In this document: in pieces, positions 1 to 8,025 of the stretch
Layout of the letters: each line of letters starts with the position of its first letter
Position numbering within the stretch: position 1 is the stretch's first letter
From: Roseburia sp. 499
GTDB lineage: Bacteria; Bacillota; Clostridia; Lachnospirales; Lachnospiraceae
Length of the DNA: 64,000 nt
Assembly (NCBI RefSeq): GCF_001940225.2
Contig: NZ_CP135164.1
Location: forward strand, 3,224,001-3,288,000
Direction of reading: 5' to 3'
The notes under the pieces: model-generated
The model's input: only the letters and a program-made list of their open reading frames with translations
What the model was told of the DNA's origin: nothing
Database searches by the model: none
Made by a program: the position numbers and the translations under genes

Positions 1-393
1 GCATTGGATAGTGGTTCCGGCAGACATGGAGAAGTTCCATTTGAATTCATTCGTCAGCTTGCCGCAAAACAGGATTGTGTTATTGTAGGAAGATGCGGAA
101 ATTATATTTTGAAGGATAATCCGGATATGACAAGTGTATTTATTCATGCGCCGGAGGAATATCGTATTCAGAAAACAGCAGAGAGTCGGAATATCAGTAT
201 GGCAAAAGCAAAGAAGCTGGTAGAAAAGGAAGATAAGGCAAGAGCTGGATTTCATAAATACTATGCAAATGAAATCTGGAATAATAGTAACGGATATCAG
301 CTTACAATTGACAGCAGTGTAGTTGGAGTTGATGGAGCTGTGGATATTATAATGGAGTTTTTAGATAAAAAGGAACAAATGAAAAAAGCATAA
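1..393 (+). CDS. Cytidylate kinase-like family protein (3' part)
   Basis: This is the C-terminal 130 residues of a P-loop nucleotide kinase; the start lies before the window. The visible part has the core of the family: the IVGRCGNYIL segment (a strand followed by the GRCG turn), the FIHAP strand, and a helix with an R-x-x-x-x-K lid-like region (residues about 55-75). The ending, with a DSSVVGVDGAVDIIMEFL segment, matches the cytidylate kinase-like proteins of the PF13189 type, which are common in Lachnospiraceae. Their substrate is unproven, and they are distinct from the essential cmk. The gene is followed directly by a hairpin terminator, so it ends its transcription unit. I am confident of the family but not of the reaction. 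Confidence 0.8.
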   Translation, partial: ALDSGSGRHGEVPFEFIRQLAAKQDCVIVGRCGNYILKDNPDMTSVFIHAPEEYRIQKTAESRNISMAKAKKLVEKEDKARAGFHKYYANEIWNNSNGYQLTIDSSVVGVDGAVDIIMEFLDKKEQMKKA

Positions 394-395
394 GT

Positions 396-434
396 AAAAA
401 AGACCATTTGCAATTGAAGCAAGTGGTCTTTTTG
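396..434 (+). terminator. Rho-independent terminator after the kinase-like gene
   Basis: The stem AAGACCATTTGC pairs with GCAAGTGGTCTT around a short AATTGAA loop, with one G-U pair, and is followed by TTTTTG. It lies just after the stop codon. Confidence 0.8.
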
Positions 435-443
435 TAAAAAGTA

Positions 444-480
444 TTACAGCCACTGACGGGGGTAACGTCGGTGGCTGTAA
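444..480. repeat. Isolated 14-bp inverted repeat (hairpin)
   Basis: TTACAGCCACTGAC and GTCGGTGGCTGTAA form a 14-bp stem with one wobble around a GGGGGTAAC loop. No T-run follows on either strand, so it is not an ordinary terminator. The rest of the 290-base gap up to the next gene is very AT-rich, and I see no gene in it. It could be a dispersed palindromic repeat or an RNA-processing hairpin. Confidence 0.5.
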
Positions 481-683
481 GCATGTAAAGGGAGATAATT
501 ATAAAAAACAGAAATAAAAAATTTCCATACTTATAATAACTTTATATTAAAAAAAATTGAATATAAAATTTTTTGGAAACGTGTTGTAAATTTGTGAAGT
601 CCATTTTTCGCTATTGTGGGAGCTATTTTGGAAGTATAAAATAAGTTTTGGAAATAAGTTTAGTAGTACAAGGAGAAGACAGC

Positions 684-2426
684 ATGAATTTTGCAGAAAT
701 TTACCATAAGACAGAACCGCCATATTGCTATCCACGGAATGAACGAGAAATGATTGTAAATATCAAGACCGGATATGAAGTGGACCGGGTATGGATTTGC
801 TATGGAGATCCATACAGCAGCGGTATTGCTGGAGGAGCAGAAGGCTGGAGTGGAACAGAAGAAGAAATCATTTACAAAAAGGATTTAAAGTATCAGAGAT
901 TTTGGACTACCACAGTCGTTCCGGAATATAAGAGACTAAAATATTATTTTATATTGGAGAGTAATGGAGAACGGTACTATTATTATGAAGATGGTATTAT
1001 CAATGGGGAACAGCAAAAACTATCCGCTAAAATGTTTCAGTATTTTATATTCCCATGGATGAATCCTTCTGATATTGCCAAAACACCGGATTGGGTCAAT
1101 CATATGGTGTGGTATCAGATTTTTCCGGATAGGTTCTGTAATGGAAATCCTGCAAGGAATTCTGAACAGGTAAAACCATGGAAGAAGGGGAAGGTAAGGA
1201 ATGAAGACTTCTATGGTGGAGACTTGGAAGGAATTATTAAAAAGCTGGATTATCTAAAAGACTTAGGGGTAACGGGGATTTATTTGACGCCGATTTTTGA
1301 GTCCCCGTCTACTCACAAGTATGATACTAAGAATTATATGGAAATTGATCCCCAGTTTGGAGATAAGGAAGTATTTGGACGTTTGGTAGAAGAAATGCAC
1401 AAACGCGATATGAAGATTATGCTGGATGGTGTATTCAATCATTGTGGTACCAGTTTTCCGTTTTGGAAGGATGTGGTAGAGAAGGGACCAGAATCACCGT
1501 ACTTTAATTGGTTTATGGTGCATAAGTGGCCTTTCGATACCACAGTGTGGGATACCCGAGATGGAAAATATGATTCATTTGCTTTTGCAGCGGGAATGCC
1601 TAAATTAAACACCAACAATCCAGAGGTGGTGGCATATTTCCAGAAGGTATGTAGTTATTGGGTTGAGAATTTTGATATTGATGGAATAAGATTTGATGTA
1701 GGAAATGAGGTCTCTCATCAGTTTTTGAAGACCATAAGAAAAACGGTAAAGAGTATTAAACCGGATATTTATCTTTTGGGTGAGATTTGGAATGATGCTT
1801 CTTTATGGCTGGCAGGAGATGAGTATGATTCTGTTATGAACTATCCTCTTACCAGTAGCATTAATGACTTCTGGGTAGATAAGAGCCTGACAAAGATAGA
1901 TTTTGAGCATACCATTAATCGGTGCTATACTATGTATATGCAACAGAACAACAATGTATTATTTAACTTGTTGGATTCGCATGATACGGACCGGTTGTTT
2001 TCCAGGACTGGTGATGAAGACGCTTTTTATCAAGAATTGTGCGTGCTTTTTACTATGCCAGGAAGTCCGTGCATTTTCTATGGAACAGAGATTGCTATGG
2101 AGGGTGGACACGATCCGGATTGTCGTCGATGCATGCCTTGGGATGAAATTGAGGCTGGTGTATATGAGGAAAGAATACAGCAGATGAAAAAGTTGATTGC
2201 GTTACGAAAAAGTCAGGAGATTTTCCGCAGTCTTCATTTTCATTTCCCAAATGAAATTCCAAATCCAAGAGTAATTGAATACATAAAATTAGATTGGGAT
2301 TATAAACTGTTTGTTTATATGAACTGCTCCGATAAAACAGAGGAAATACCGGAAAAAGAAATACTGTTTTCAAGAAAGTATGAGAACGGGAAATTGCTCC
2401 CAGGAGGAGTGTTAATTCAGAAATAG
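684..2426 (+). CDS. Cytoplasmic GH13 glycosidase (neopullulanase/cyclomaltodextrinase type)
   Basis: A 580-residue alpha-amylase-superfamily enzyme without a signal peptide, expected to hydrolyse imported maltodextrins, cyclodextrins or pullulan fragments in the cytoplasm. Residues 1-120 look like the N-terminal beta domain of the GH13_20 subfamily, followed by the TIM barrel. The catalytic triad is visible: Asp338 in GIRFDVGNE, Glu367 in LLGEIW and Asp434 in LLDSHD, with VFNHCG as the conserved region I. I placed the start at 684 because AGGAG sits 8 bases upstream, and because with this start the triad numbering is identical to the paralogue at 37,138 (Asp338/Glu367/Asp434). An in-frame ATG lies 36 bases upstream but lacks a good ribosome binding site. 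The gene stands just before the malE-like transporter operon, which suits a role in maltodextrin use. Exact substrate preference is not readable. Confidence 0.9.
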   Translation: MNFAEIYHKTEPPYCYPRNEREMIVNIKTGYEVDRVWICYGDPYSSGIAGGAEGWSGTEEEIIYKKDLKYQRFWTTTVVPEYKRLKYYFILESNGERYYYYEDGIINGEQQKLSAKMFQYFIFPWMNPSDIAKTPDWVNHMVWYQIFPDRFCNGNPARNSEQVKPWKKGKVRNEDFYGGDLEGIIKKLDYLKDLGVTGIYLTPIFESPSTHKYDTKNYMEIDPQFGDKEVFGRLVEEMHKRDMKIMLDGVFNHCGTSFPFWKDVVEKGPESPYFNWFMVHKWPFDTTVWDTRDGKYDSFAFAAGMPKLNTNNPEVVAYFQKVCSYWVENFDIDGIRFDVGNEVSHQFLKTIRKTVKSIKPDIYLLGEIWNDASLWLAGDEYDSVMNYPLTSSINDFWVDKSLTKIDFEHTINRCYTMYMQQNNNVLFNLLDSHDTDRLFSRTGDEDAFYQELCVLFTMPGSPCIFYGTEIAMEGGHDPDCRRCMPWDEIEAGVYEERIQQMKKLIALRKSQEIFRSLHFHFPNEIPNPRVIEYIKLDWDYKLFVYMNCSDKTEEIPEKEILFSRKYENGKLLPGGVLIQK

Positions 2427-2430
2427 ATAA

Positions 2431-2467
2431 AAATGAGCATGTATGCAGAGACATATGTGCTCGTTTT
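2431..2467 (+). terminator. Terminator after the GH13 gene
   Basis: A 13-bp stem, ATGAGCATGTATG with CATATGTGCTCGT (three G-U pairs) around a CAGAGA loop, is followed by TTTTTAT. It separates the glycosidase from the transporter operon. Confidence 0.75.
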
Positions 2468-2536
2468 TATATTTATAAAAATTATATAAATTATATAAAA
2501 ACACAGAAATCTGATATATTTCAAAAAATGCTTATA

Positions 2537-2565
2537 TTTACCTTGAAATTCTTCGAAAGTATAAT
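2537..2565 (+). promoter_or_regulatory. Promoter of the malE-like transporter operon
   Basis: The -35 box is TTTACC (2537-2542) and the -10 box is a perfect TATAAT (2560-2565), with a 17-base spacer, 57 bases before the malE-like start. The leader also holds a strong TAGGAGG ribosome binding site at 2608-2614. Confidence 0.65.
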
Positions 2566-2621
2566 AAGAGTATCAGATGAGGTATCTGAAACAGAAGAAT
2601 TTATTATAGGAGGATGTAGTA

Positions 2622-3884
2622 ATGAAAAAGAAACTTGTATCTTTATTATTAGTTTCTGCTATGGCAATCGGAACATTAGCTGGATGCGGAAGCAATAATG
2701 CAGGAAATGATGACAAGAAAGAAACAACAAAAGAAGACAACAAGGATGCAGCTAGCGGAGAAACAAAAGATGTTGCTTTGACTGTATGGAGTCCACAGGA
2801 AGACCAGGATACAGGCTGGTTAAAACAGCAGTGTGAAGCATTTAATGAAGCTCATCCAGAATGGAACGTTACTTTTGAATATGGAGTATGCCCAGAAGGT
2901 GAAGCAAAAGATACAGTAAAGAATGACGTTGAGGGAAGCGCAGATGTATATATGCTGGCTAACGACAACATTCCTGATTTAGTATCCGTAAACGGATTAG
3001 CTGAAATTGGTGGAAGTTACTTAGATGATATCAAAGCAAACAACTCTGAATCTATTGTATCTTCTGTAACATACAATGATGCTGTAGTAGCATTCCCATT
3101 TACTTCTAATACATGGTTTATGTACTATGATAAGAGTGTGTTCTCTGAAGATGATATTAAGAGCCTTGATACAATGTTAGAAAAAGGAAAAGTTTCTTTC
3201 CCATTAACTAACTCTTGGTATATTGCATCATTCTATGCTGCAAACGGATGTACATTATTCGGTGATGGAACTGATGAAGCAGCAGGAATCGATTTCGGTG
3301 GAGATAAAGCAGCAGCAGTTACTAACTACTTAGTAGATTTAGCAGCTAATCCAAACTTCATCAATGACGCAGATGGAGCTGGTCTTGCAGGACTTCGTGA
3401 TGGTTCTGTAAATGCAGTATTCTCCGGAACATGGGATGCAGCTTCTGTAGAAGAAGCACTTGGTGAAAACATGGGTGTTGCAGCATTACCTACAGTTAAC
3501 TTTGGTGATGCAGAAGGAACTTTAAAATCTTTCATGGGATCTAAAGCAATTGGTGTAAATCCAAATGCAGATGATATGGAAGTAGCTATGGCATTAGCAG
3601 CTTATCTTGCAGGTGAAGAATCACAGTTAGCTCATTATGAGACAAGAAACGTTCTTCCTACAAATACAAACATTGATGTTTCTAGTGATGCAATTGCACA
3701 GGCAGTAGCAGATGTTATGAAAAATACATCTATTGTACAGCCGTTAGTATCTAAGATGGGTCAGTACTGGAGCCCAGCAGAAAACATGGGTAAAGCAATC
3801 ATTGCTGGTGAAGTTACACATGATAATGCAGCTGACAAGACAGAAGAAATGAATACAGCAATGAACACTGATCTTGCAGAATAA
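2622..3884 (+). CDS. malE: Maltodextrin ABC transporter substrate-binding lipoprotein
   Basis: A 420-residue extracellular solute-binding protein of family 1. The signal peptide ends in a lipobox (LAGCG, Cys about residue 22), so the mature protein should be lipid-anchored outside the membrane. An acidic, Lys/Asp-rich linker follows, then the binding fold starting at VALTVWSPQ, with the MYYDKSVF and NSWYIASFYAANG segments typical of maltose/maltodextrin binders. It is the first gene of an operon with malF- and malG-like permeases. Its codons are markedly biased (many GCA, GTA and TTC codons), suggesting high expression. A hairpin after its stop probably lowers permease expression relative to the binding protein. 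No MalK-type ATPase is nearby, so a shared ATPase (MsmX type) encoded elsewhere is inferred. Confidence 0.88.
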   Translation: MKKKLVSLLLVSAMAIGTLAGCGSNNAGNDDKKETTKEDNKDAASGETKDVALTVWSPQEDQDTGWLKQQCEAFNEAHPEWNVTFEYGVCPEGEAKDTVKNDVEGSADVYMLANDNIPDLVSVNGLAEIGGSYLDDIKANNSESIVSSVTYNDAVVAFPFTSNTWFMYYDKSVFSEDDIKSLDTMLEKGKVSFPLTNSWYIASFYAANGCTLFGDGTDEAAGIDFGGDKAAAVTNYLVDLAANPNFINDADGAGLAGLRDGSVNAVFSGTWDAASVEEALGENMGVAALPTVNFGDAEGTLKSFMGSKAIGVNPNADDMEVAMALAAYLAGEESQLAHYETRNVLPTNTNIDVSSDAIAQAVADVMKNTSIVQPLVSKMGQYWSPAENMGKAIIAGEVTHDNAADKTEEMNTAMNTDLAE

Positions 3885-3942
3885 TCTTATCGAGACACTT
3901 GAAAAATAGAATAACGTAGCTAATCGTTAGGAAAACGAAAGA

Positions 3943-3980
3943 CTCCAGGATGCCGAGTTGTGGCACCCTGGAGGCTTTTA
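3943..3980 (+). terminator. Intercistronic attenuating hairpin between malE and malF
   Basis: CTCCAGGATGCC pairs with GGCACCCTGGAG (one A-C mismatch) and is followed by GCTTTTA. It lies between the binding protein and the first permease gene. It is probably a partial terminator or RNA stabiliser, because the downstream permease has no clear promoter of its own. Confidence 0.65.
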
Positions 3981-4002
3981 GTGATAATAGGAGGCCCGTA
4001 AA

Positions 4003-5379
4003 GTGAAAAAGGCTGAGAAGAAGAATAAAGAGGAATTTAAGAGTCCTTATACCATTATCGGTGCAATAACAAAAGGAAATGTTATTACAAAATTGTCCCT
4101 ATTAATAATGGGACTTGGAAATATTGCGCATAAACAGATTGTAAAGGGATTAATGTATCTGGCAGTTGAAATCAGCTGGTTAGTTTACATGATTCAGTAT
4201 GGTTTTTATAGTTTATCTATGCTTCCTTCCTTAGGATGGAGAGAGCAACAAAAAGTTTGGAATAAAGAGAAGAGTATTTTTGAGTATGAGGCTGGAGATC
4301 AGTCGAATTTGATTTTATTATTTGGTGTAGCAACATTGTTTGTTACTGCCATGTTTATTATTGTATGGCGTGATGCTGTGAAAAGTTCTTATAAGGCAGA
4401 ACTTTTAGCAAAAGAAGGAAGTCATATAAACACATTTAAAGAAGACTTCAAGAGTTTGTTTAATCAAAATTTACATAAATTGTTATTGGGAGCCCCAATC
4501 ATGGGCGTTTTGGTATTTACCATATTACCATTGATATATAATATCACAATGGCATTTACGAATTACAGTAAGTTGAATGACAAGATGGTATTATTTGATT
4601 GGGTGGGAATTGATAACTTTAAGAAGATTCTGAATATCAGAGATGGTATCGGAGGACAGTTCTATTCTGTATTAGGATGGACATTAATTTGGGCAGTATT
4701 TGCAACAGTATTGAACTATATTTTCGGTATGATACTGGCAATTGTAATTAACCGTAAAGAAACGAAGGCAAAGGGATTTTGGCGTTTTTGTTTTGTTCTT
4801 TCCATTGCGGTACCGCAGTTCGTATCTTTGTTAATTATGAGAAGTATGTTACAGCCGACAGGTATTGTTAATACCTTATTATTGAAGTATGGAATTATAG
4901 ATACAGCACTTCCATTCTTTTCTAGTCCAATGTGGGCAAGAGTAACCGTTATTGTTATTAATATCTGGGTAGGTATTCCGTATACCTTGCTTCAGGTAAC
5001 GGGTATTTTGCAGAATATTCCGGCAGAACTTTATGAAGCTGCTAAGATTGACGGTGCAAATACGGTACAGATTTTCTTTAAAATCACATTACCATATATG
5101 TTGTTTGTTATGACACCATATTTGATTACACAGTTTACAGGAAATATCAACAACTTCAATGTTATCTTCTTGCTGTCAGGCGGAAATCCTACCGGAGTTG
5201 GAGATACAGCGGGAAGCACGGACCTTTTGGTTACCTGGCTGTATAAGTTAACGGTTGATAAGAGTTACTACAACTTGGGTGCTGTAATTGGTATTATGAC
5301 ATTCATTGTATTGGCAATTGTTTCGTTAATAACTTATCGAAATACCGCATCCTATAAAGATGAGGAGGGATTCATGTAA
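4003..5379 (+). CDS. malF: Maltodextrin ABC transporter permease, MalF type
   Basis: A 458-residue integral membrane permease of the binding-protein-dependent family. The N-terminal part carries extra membrane helices (about residues 30-65 and 100-120), as in MalF, before the conserved permease core. The EAA loop is visible as EAAKIDGANTVQIFFKITLP, which docks on the ATPase subunit. The start is GTG at 4003, with AGGAGG 8 bases upstream. The stop overlaps the start of the next gene in a TAATG arrangement, so translation of the two permeases is coupled. It should form a heterodimer with the malG product. Confidence 0.88.
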   Translation: MKKAEKKNKEEFKSPYTIIGAITKGNVITKLSLLIMGLGNIAHKQIVKGLMYLAVEISWLVYMIQYGFYSLSMLPSLGWREQQKVWNKEKSIFEYEAGDQSNLILLFGVATLFVTAMFIIVWRDAVKSSYKAELLAKEGSHINTFKEDFKSLFNQNLHKLLLGAPIMGVLVFTILPLIYNITMAFTNYSKLNDKMVLFDWVGIDNFKKILNIRDGIGGQFYSVLGWTLIWAVFATVLNYIFGMILAIVINRKETKAKGFWRFCFVLSIAVPQFVSLLIMRSMLQPTGIVNTLLLKYGIIDTALPFFSSPMWARVTVIVINIWVGIPYTLLQVTGILQNIPAELYEAAKIDGANTVQIFFKITLPYMLFVMTPYLITQFTGNINNFNVIFLLSGGNPTGVGDTAGSTDLLVTWLYKLTVDKSYYNLGAVIGIMTFIVLAIVSLITYRNTASYKDEEGFM

Positions 5380-6251
5380 TGAGTAATACAGCTATAAGAG
5401 CAGGAAAAGCCCGTAAGACAGTTAAAAATATCTTTGTACATGTGATTTTGGCTATTTTAGCCTTTATCTGGGTGCTCCCAATATTTTGGGTAGTAGTGAC
5501 TAGTTTCCGTGGAGAAAAAGGTTCTTATGTAACGACTTTCTTGCCGAAGACATATACCTTTAATAATTATATTAAATTATTTACAGATACTAGTATTCTG
5601 AACTTTCCAAGAATGTTCATGAATACACTTATCATTGCAATCTTTGTTTGTATTATATCAACAGTATTTGTATTGTCGGTATCTTATTGTATGTCAAGAA
5701 TGCGTTTTAAAATGAGAAAACCGTTTATGAATATTGCAATGATTCTGGGATTATTCCCATCCTTTATGTCTATGATTTCAGTGTATTACATTTTGAAAGC
5801 ATTGAATCTGGTAGAAGGCGGAATGATTCGTATTGCGTTAATTATTGTATTCTCAGCAGGAAGTGGTGTTGGATTCTATGTGGCAAAAGGATTCTTCGAT
5901 ACGATTCCAAAGTCACTGGACGAAGCGGCAATTATTGATGGTGCTACAAGATGGCAGATTTTCACTAGAATTACTATTCCATTAAGTAAGCCAATCATTG
6001 TGTATACAATTTTGACTTCTTTTATGGCACCATGGATTGACTTTATTTTTGCAAAAGTTATCTGTCGTGCAGATGCAAAATATTATACGGTATCCATTGG
6101 TCTTTGGAAAATGTTAGAGAAAGAGTACATTGATTCCTGGTATACATGTTTCGCTGCAGGAGCAGTAGTAGTATCTATACCAATTGCAATTTTATTCATG
6201 ATTACACAGAAATATTATGTGGAAGGTATGAGTGGAGCAGTAAAAGGTTAA
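5379..6251 (+). CDS. malG: Maltodextrin ABC transporter permease, MalG type
   Basis: A 290-residue carbohydrate permease with about six membrane helices. The EAA motif is DEAAIIDGATRWQIFTRITIPL (split here as DEAAIIDGATRW and QIFTRITIPL). The C-terminus ends with the KYYVEGMSGAVKG tail typical of MalG, whose end contacts the ATPase. It overlaps malF by one base and is followed after 33 bases by a strong terminator. This places the end of the importer operon before the amylase gene. Confidence 0.88.
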   Translation: MSNTAIRAGKARKTVKNIFVHVILAILAFIWVLPIFWVVVTSFRGEKGSYVTTFLPKTYTFNNYIKLFTDTSILNFPRMFMNTLIIAIFVCIISTVFVLSVSYCMSRMRFKMRKPFMNIAMILGLFPSFMSMISVYYILKALNLVEGGMIRIALIIVFSAGSGVGFYVAKGFFDTIPKSLDEAAIIDGATRWQIFTRITIPLSKPIIVYTILTSFMAPWIDFIFAKVICRADAKYYTVSIGLWKMLEKEYIDSWYTCFAAGAVVVSIPIAILFMITQKYYVEGMSGAVKG

Positions 6252-6284
6252 CAATTGTCCGCAAAGACGGAGAGAAATATCAAG

Positions 6285-6313
6285 GGAGAGGCGGAAAGGC
6301 CTCTCCTTTTTTT
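6285..6313 (+). terminator. Strong terminator between malG and the amylase gene
   Basis: GGAGAGGC / GCCTCTCC form a perfect 8-bp stem with a GGAAAG loop, followed by seven T. The T-run runs straight into the AAAGGAG ribosome binding site of the amylase gene (6314-6320), so amylase synthesis depends on read-through or antitermination, or on a promoter I cannot see. Confidence 0.85.
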
Positions 6314-6327
6314 AAAGGAGAAAGGGA

Positions 6328-7935
6328 ATGAAAAGAAGATTACAGGCGTTACTCCTGACGGTCTGCCTGTTAGCAGGAAGTTTTTCTACCGCGTGTTCAA
6401 ATGAGAAGAAAAAAGAGGCATTAAATATTATAGATGATAATTATCGCAATTATTATGAAATATTTGTTGGTTCCTTTTATGACAGTGATGGCGATGGAAT
6501 GGGGGATTTACAAGGAGTTATTGAAAAATTAGATTATATAAATGACGGAGATGACAAAACAGATACAGATTTAGGATTTAACGGAATCTGGTTAATGCCA
6601 ATTATGCCTTCTGACACGTATCATAAATATGATGTAAAGGATTATTATAGTATCGATGAAGCTTATGGTACCATGGAGGATATGGAACAACTGATTGAGG
6701 AATGTCATAAAAGAGGAATTAATCTGATTATTGATACAATAATTAATCATACCTCTGCATCTCATCCCTGGTTTATAGAAGCATGTGATTATTTGGAGAG
6801 TCTTCCGGAAGGAACAGAGCCGGATGTAGCACAGTGTAAGTATGTAGATTATTATAATTTTGCTAAGGATAAGAGTGGAATTGATACCTGGCATAAGGTG
6901 GGAAATAGCGATTGGTATTATGAATGTGTATTTTGGGACCAGATGCCGGATTTGAATCTTGCAAGTGAAAATGTAAGAAAAGAAATTGAAGATATTGCAT
7001 CTTTCTGGCTGGATAAGGGAGTAGATGGCTTCCGGCTGGATGCGGCGAAAGAATACTATACCGGTCAGGTTGAAAAGAACGTAGAAGTTTTATCTTGGTT
7101 TACAAATTATGTGAAGAGTGTGGATAAGGATGCATATATCGTAGCGGAAGTGTGGGAAAAGTCTGACACGATTGCACAGTATTATGCTAGTGGAATTACC
7201 AGCTTATTTAATTTTCCAATGTCTCAGGTTGATGGTCGAATTGGAAAAACTGTATTAGGAATAGGCGGCGATAAAAGTTTTACAGAAGCAGTGGAAAGTA
7301 TAGACAGCAAGTATCGAGCACAGAATCCGGCTTATATTGATGCACCATTCATTAGTAATCATGATACCACAAGAGTAGCTGCTCAATATGCTTATAATCA
7401 GGATCAGATTAAGTATGCAGCCGGACTTTTGCTGACAGAAAGTGGTAGCCCTTTTGTATATTATGGGGAAGAAATTGGAATGGCAAGCAGTGGAAAAAAG
7501 GATGAGAATAAGCGTCTTGCCATGTATTGGTCTGATAAGGATAAGACGGGAATTGCAAATGACCCGGTTGGAGCAGATAAAGTGGAGCAGAAGTTTGCCC
7601 CGGTAGATGAGCAGATGGAGGATGAAAACTCTATTTACAACTATTATAAAAAGGCAATTCGAATCCGTAATACTTATCCGGAAATAGCAAGAGGAACCAT
7701 TCAGGTTGTAACCGGTATTACGCAGGAAAATGTATCTGCCCTGACAAAAACATGGGAGGATGATAGTATTGGAATCATTTACAATTCCTCCTCAGAGGAG
7801 ACAAAAGTTTCTTTAAAAGACATGGGAATGGAGAAAATGTCTGTTTGCAATTATCTTACAGTAGATGGAAGTGAGATTACTTCTTCAAAAGAAGAAATAA
7901 AAATGCCACCATATTCTATTGTATTTTTGAAATAA
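6328..7935 (+). CDS. Surface alpha-amylase lipoprotein (GH13)
   Basis: A 535-residue alpha-amylase with a lipoprotein signal peptide: an Arg/Lys-rich start, a hydrophobic stretch, and the lipobox-like STAC at about residue 23. It is therefore expected on the outer face of the membrane, cutting starch or maltodextrin for the adjacent importer. GH13 motifs are clear: DTIINHTS, GFRLDAAKE with nucleophile Asp238, AEVWEKSD with acid/base Glu274, and ISNHDTTR with Asp346. The acidic DSDGDGMGD segment near residue 52 is the usual calcium-binding loop of bacterial amylases. AAAGGAG lies 8 bases before the ATG. Confidence 0.9.
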   Translation: MKRRLQALLLTVCLLAGSFSTACSNEKKKEALNIIDDNYRNYYEIFVGSFYDSDGDGMGDLQGVIEKLDYINDGDDKTDTDLGFNGIWLMPIMPSDTYHKYDVKDYYSIDEAYGTMEDMEQLIEECHKRGINLIIDTIINHTSASHPWFIEACDYLESLPEGTEPDVAQCKYVDYYNFAKDKSGIDTWHKVGNSDWYYECVFWDQMPDLNLASENVRKEIEDIASFWLDKGVDGFRLDAAKEYYTGQVEKNVEVLSWFTNYVKSVDKDAYIVAEVWEKSDTIAQYYASGITSLFNFPMSQVDGRIGKTVLGIGGDKSFTEAVESIDSKYRAQNPAYIDAPFISNHDTTRVAAQYAYNQDQIKYAAGLLLTESGSPFVYYGEEIGMASSGKKDENKRLAMYWSDKDKTGIANDPVGADKVEQKFAPVDEQMEDENSIYNYYKKAIRIRNTYPEIARGTIQVVTGITQENVSALTKTWEDDSIGIIYNSSSEETKVSLKDMGMEKMSVCNYLTVDGSEITSSKEEIKMPPYSIVFLK

Positions 7936-7965
7936 AGCAATTATAATGATGTTATCTGTTCTTTT

Positions 7966-7988
7966 GGCGGCGCCATAATGGCACCGCC
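7966..7988. other. GC-rich hairpin before the two-component genes
   Basis: GGCGGCGCC and GGCACCGCC form a 9-bp stem with one G-U pair around an ATAAT loop. No T-run follows on the + strand. It may stabilise or process the amylase mRNA 3' end, or be a weak terminator. Confidence 0.45.
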
Positions 7989-8025
7989 AGTAAGTCGTGT
8001 AAAAATGCAGAAAGGTAATATCATT

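Noticed and set aside
565..590. Possible catabolite-repression (cre) site before the first GH13 gene (TTGGAAACGTGTTGT)
   Set aside because: The left half fits, but the right half lacks the conserved C-A end of the cre consensus, so the match is not strong enough to report as a site.
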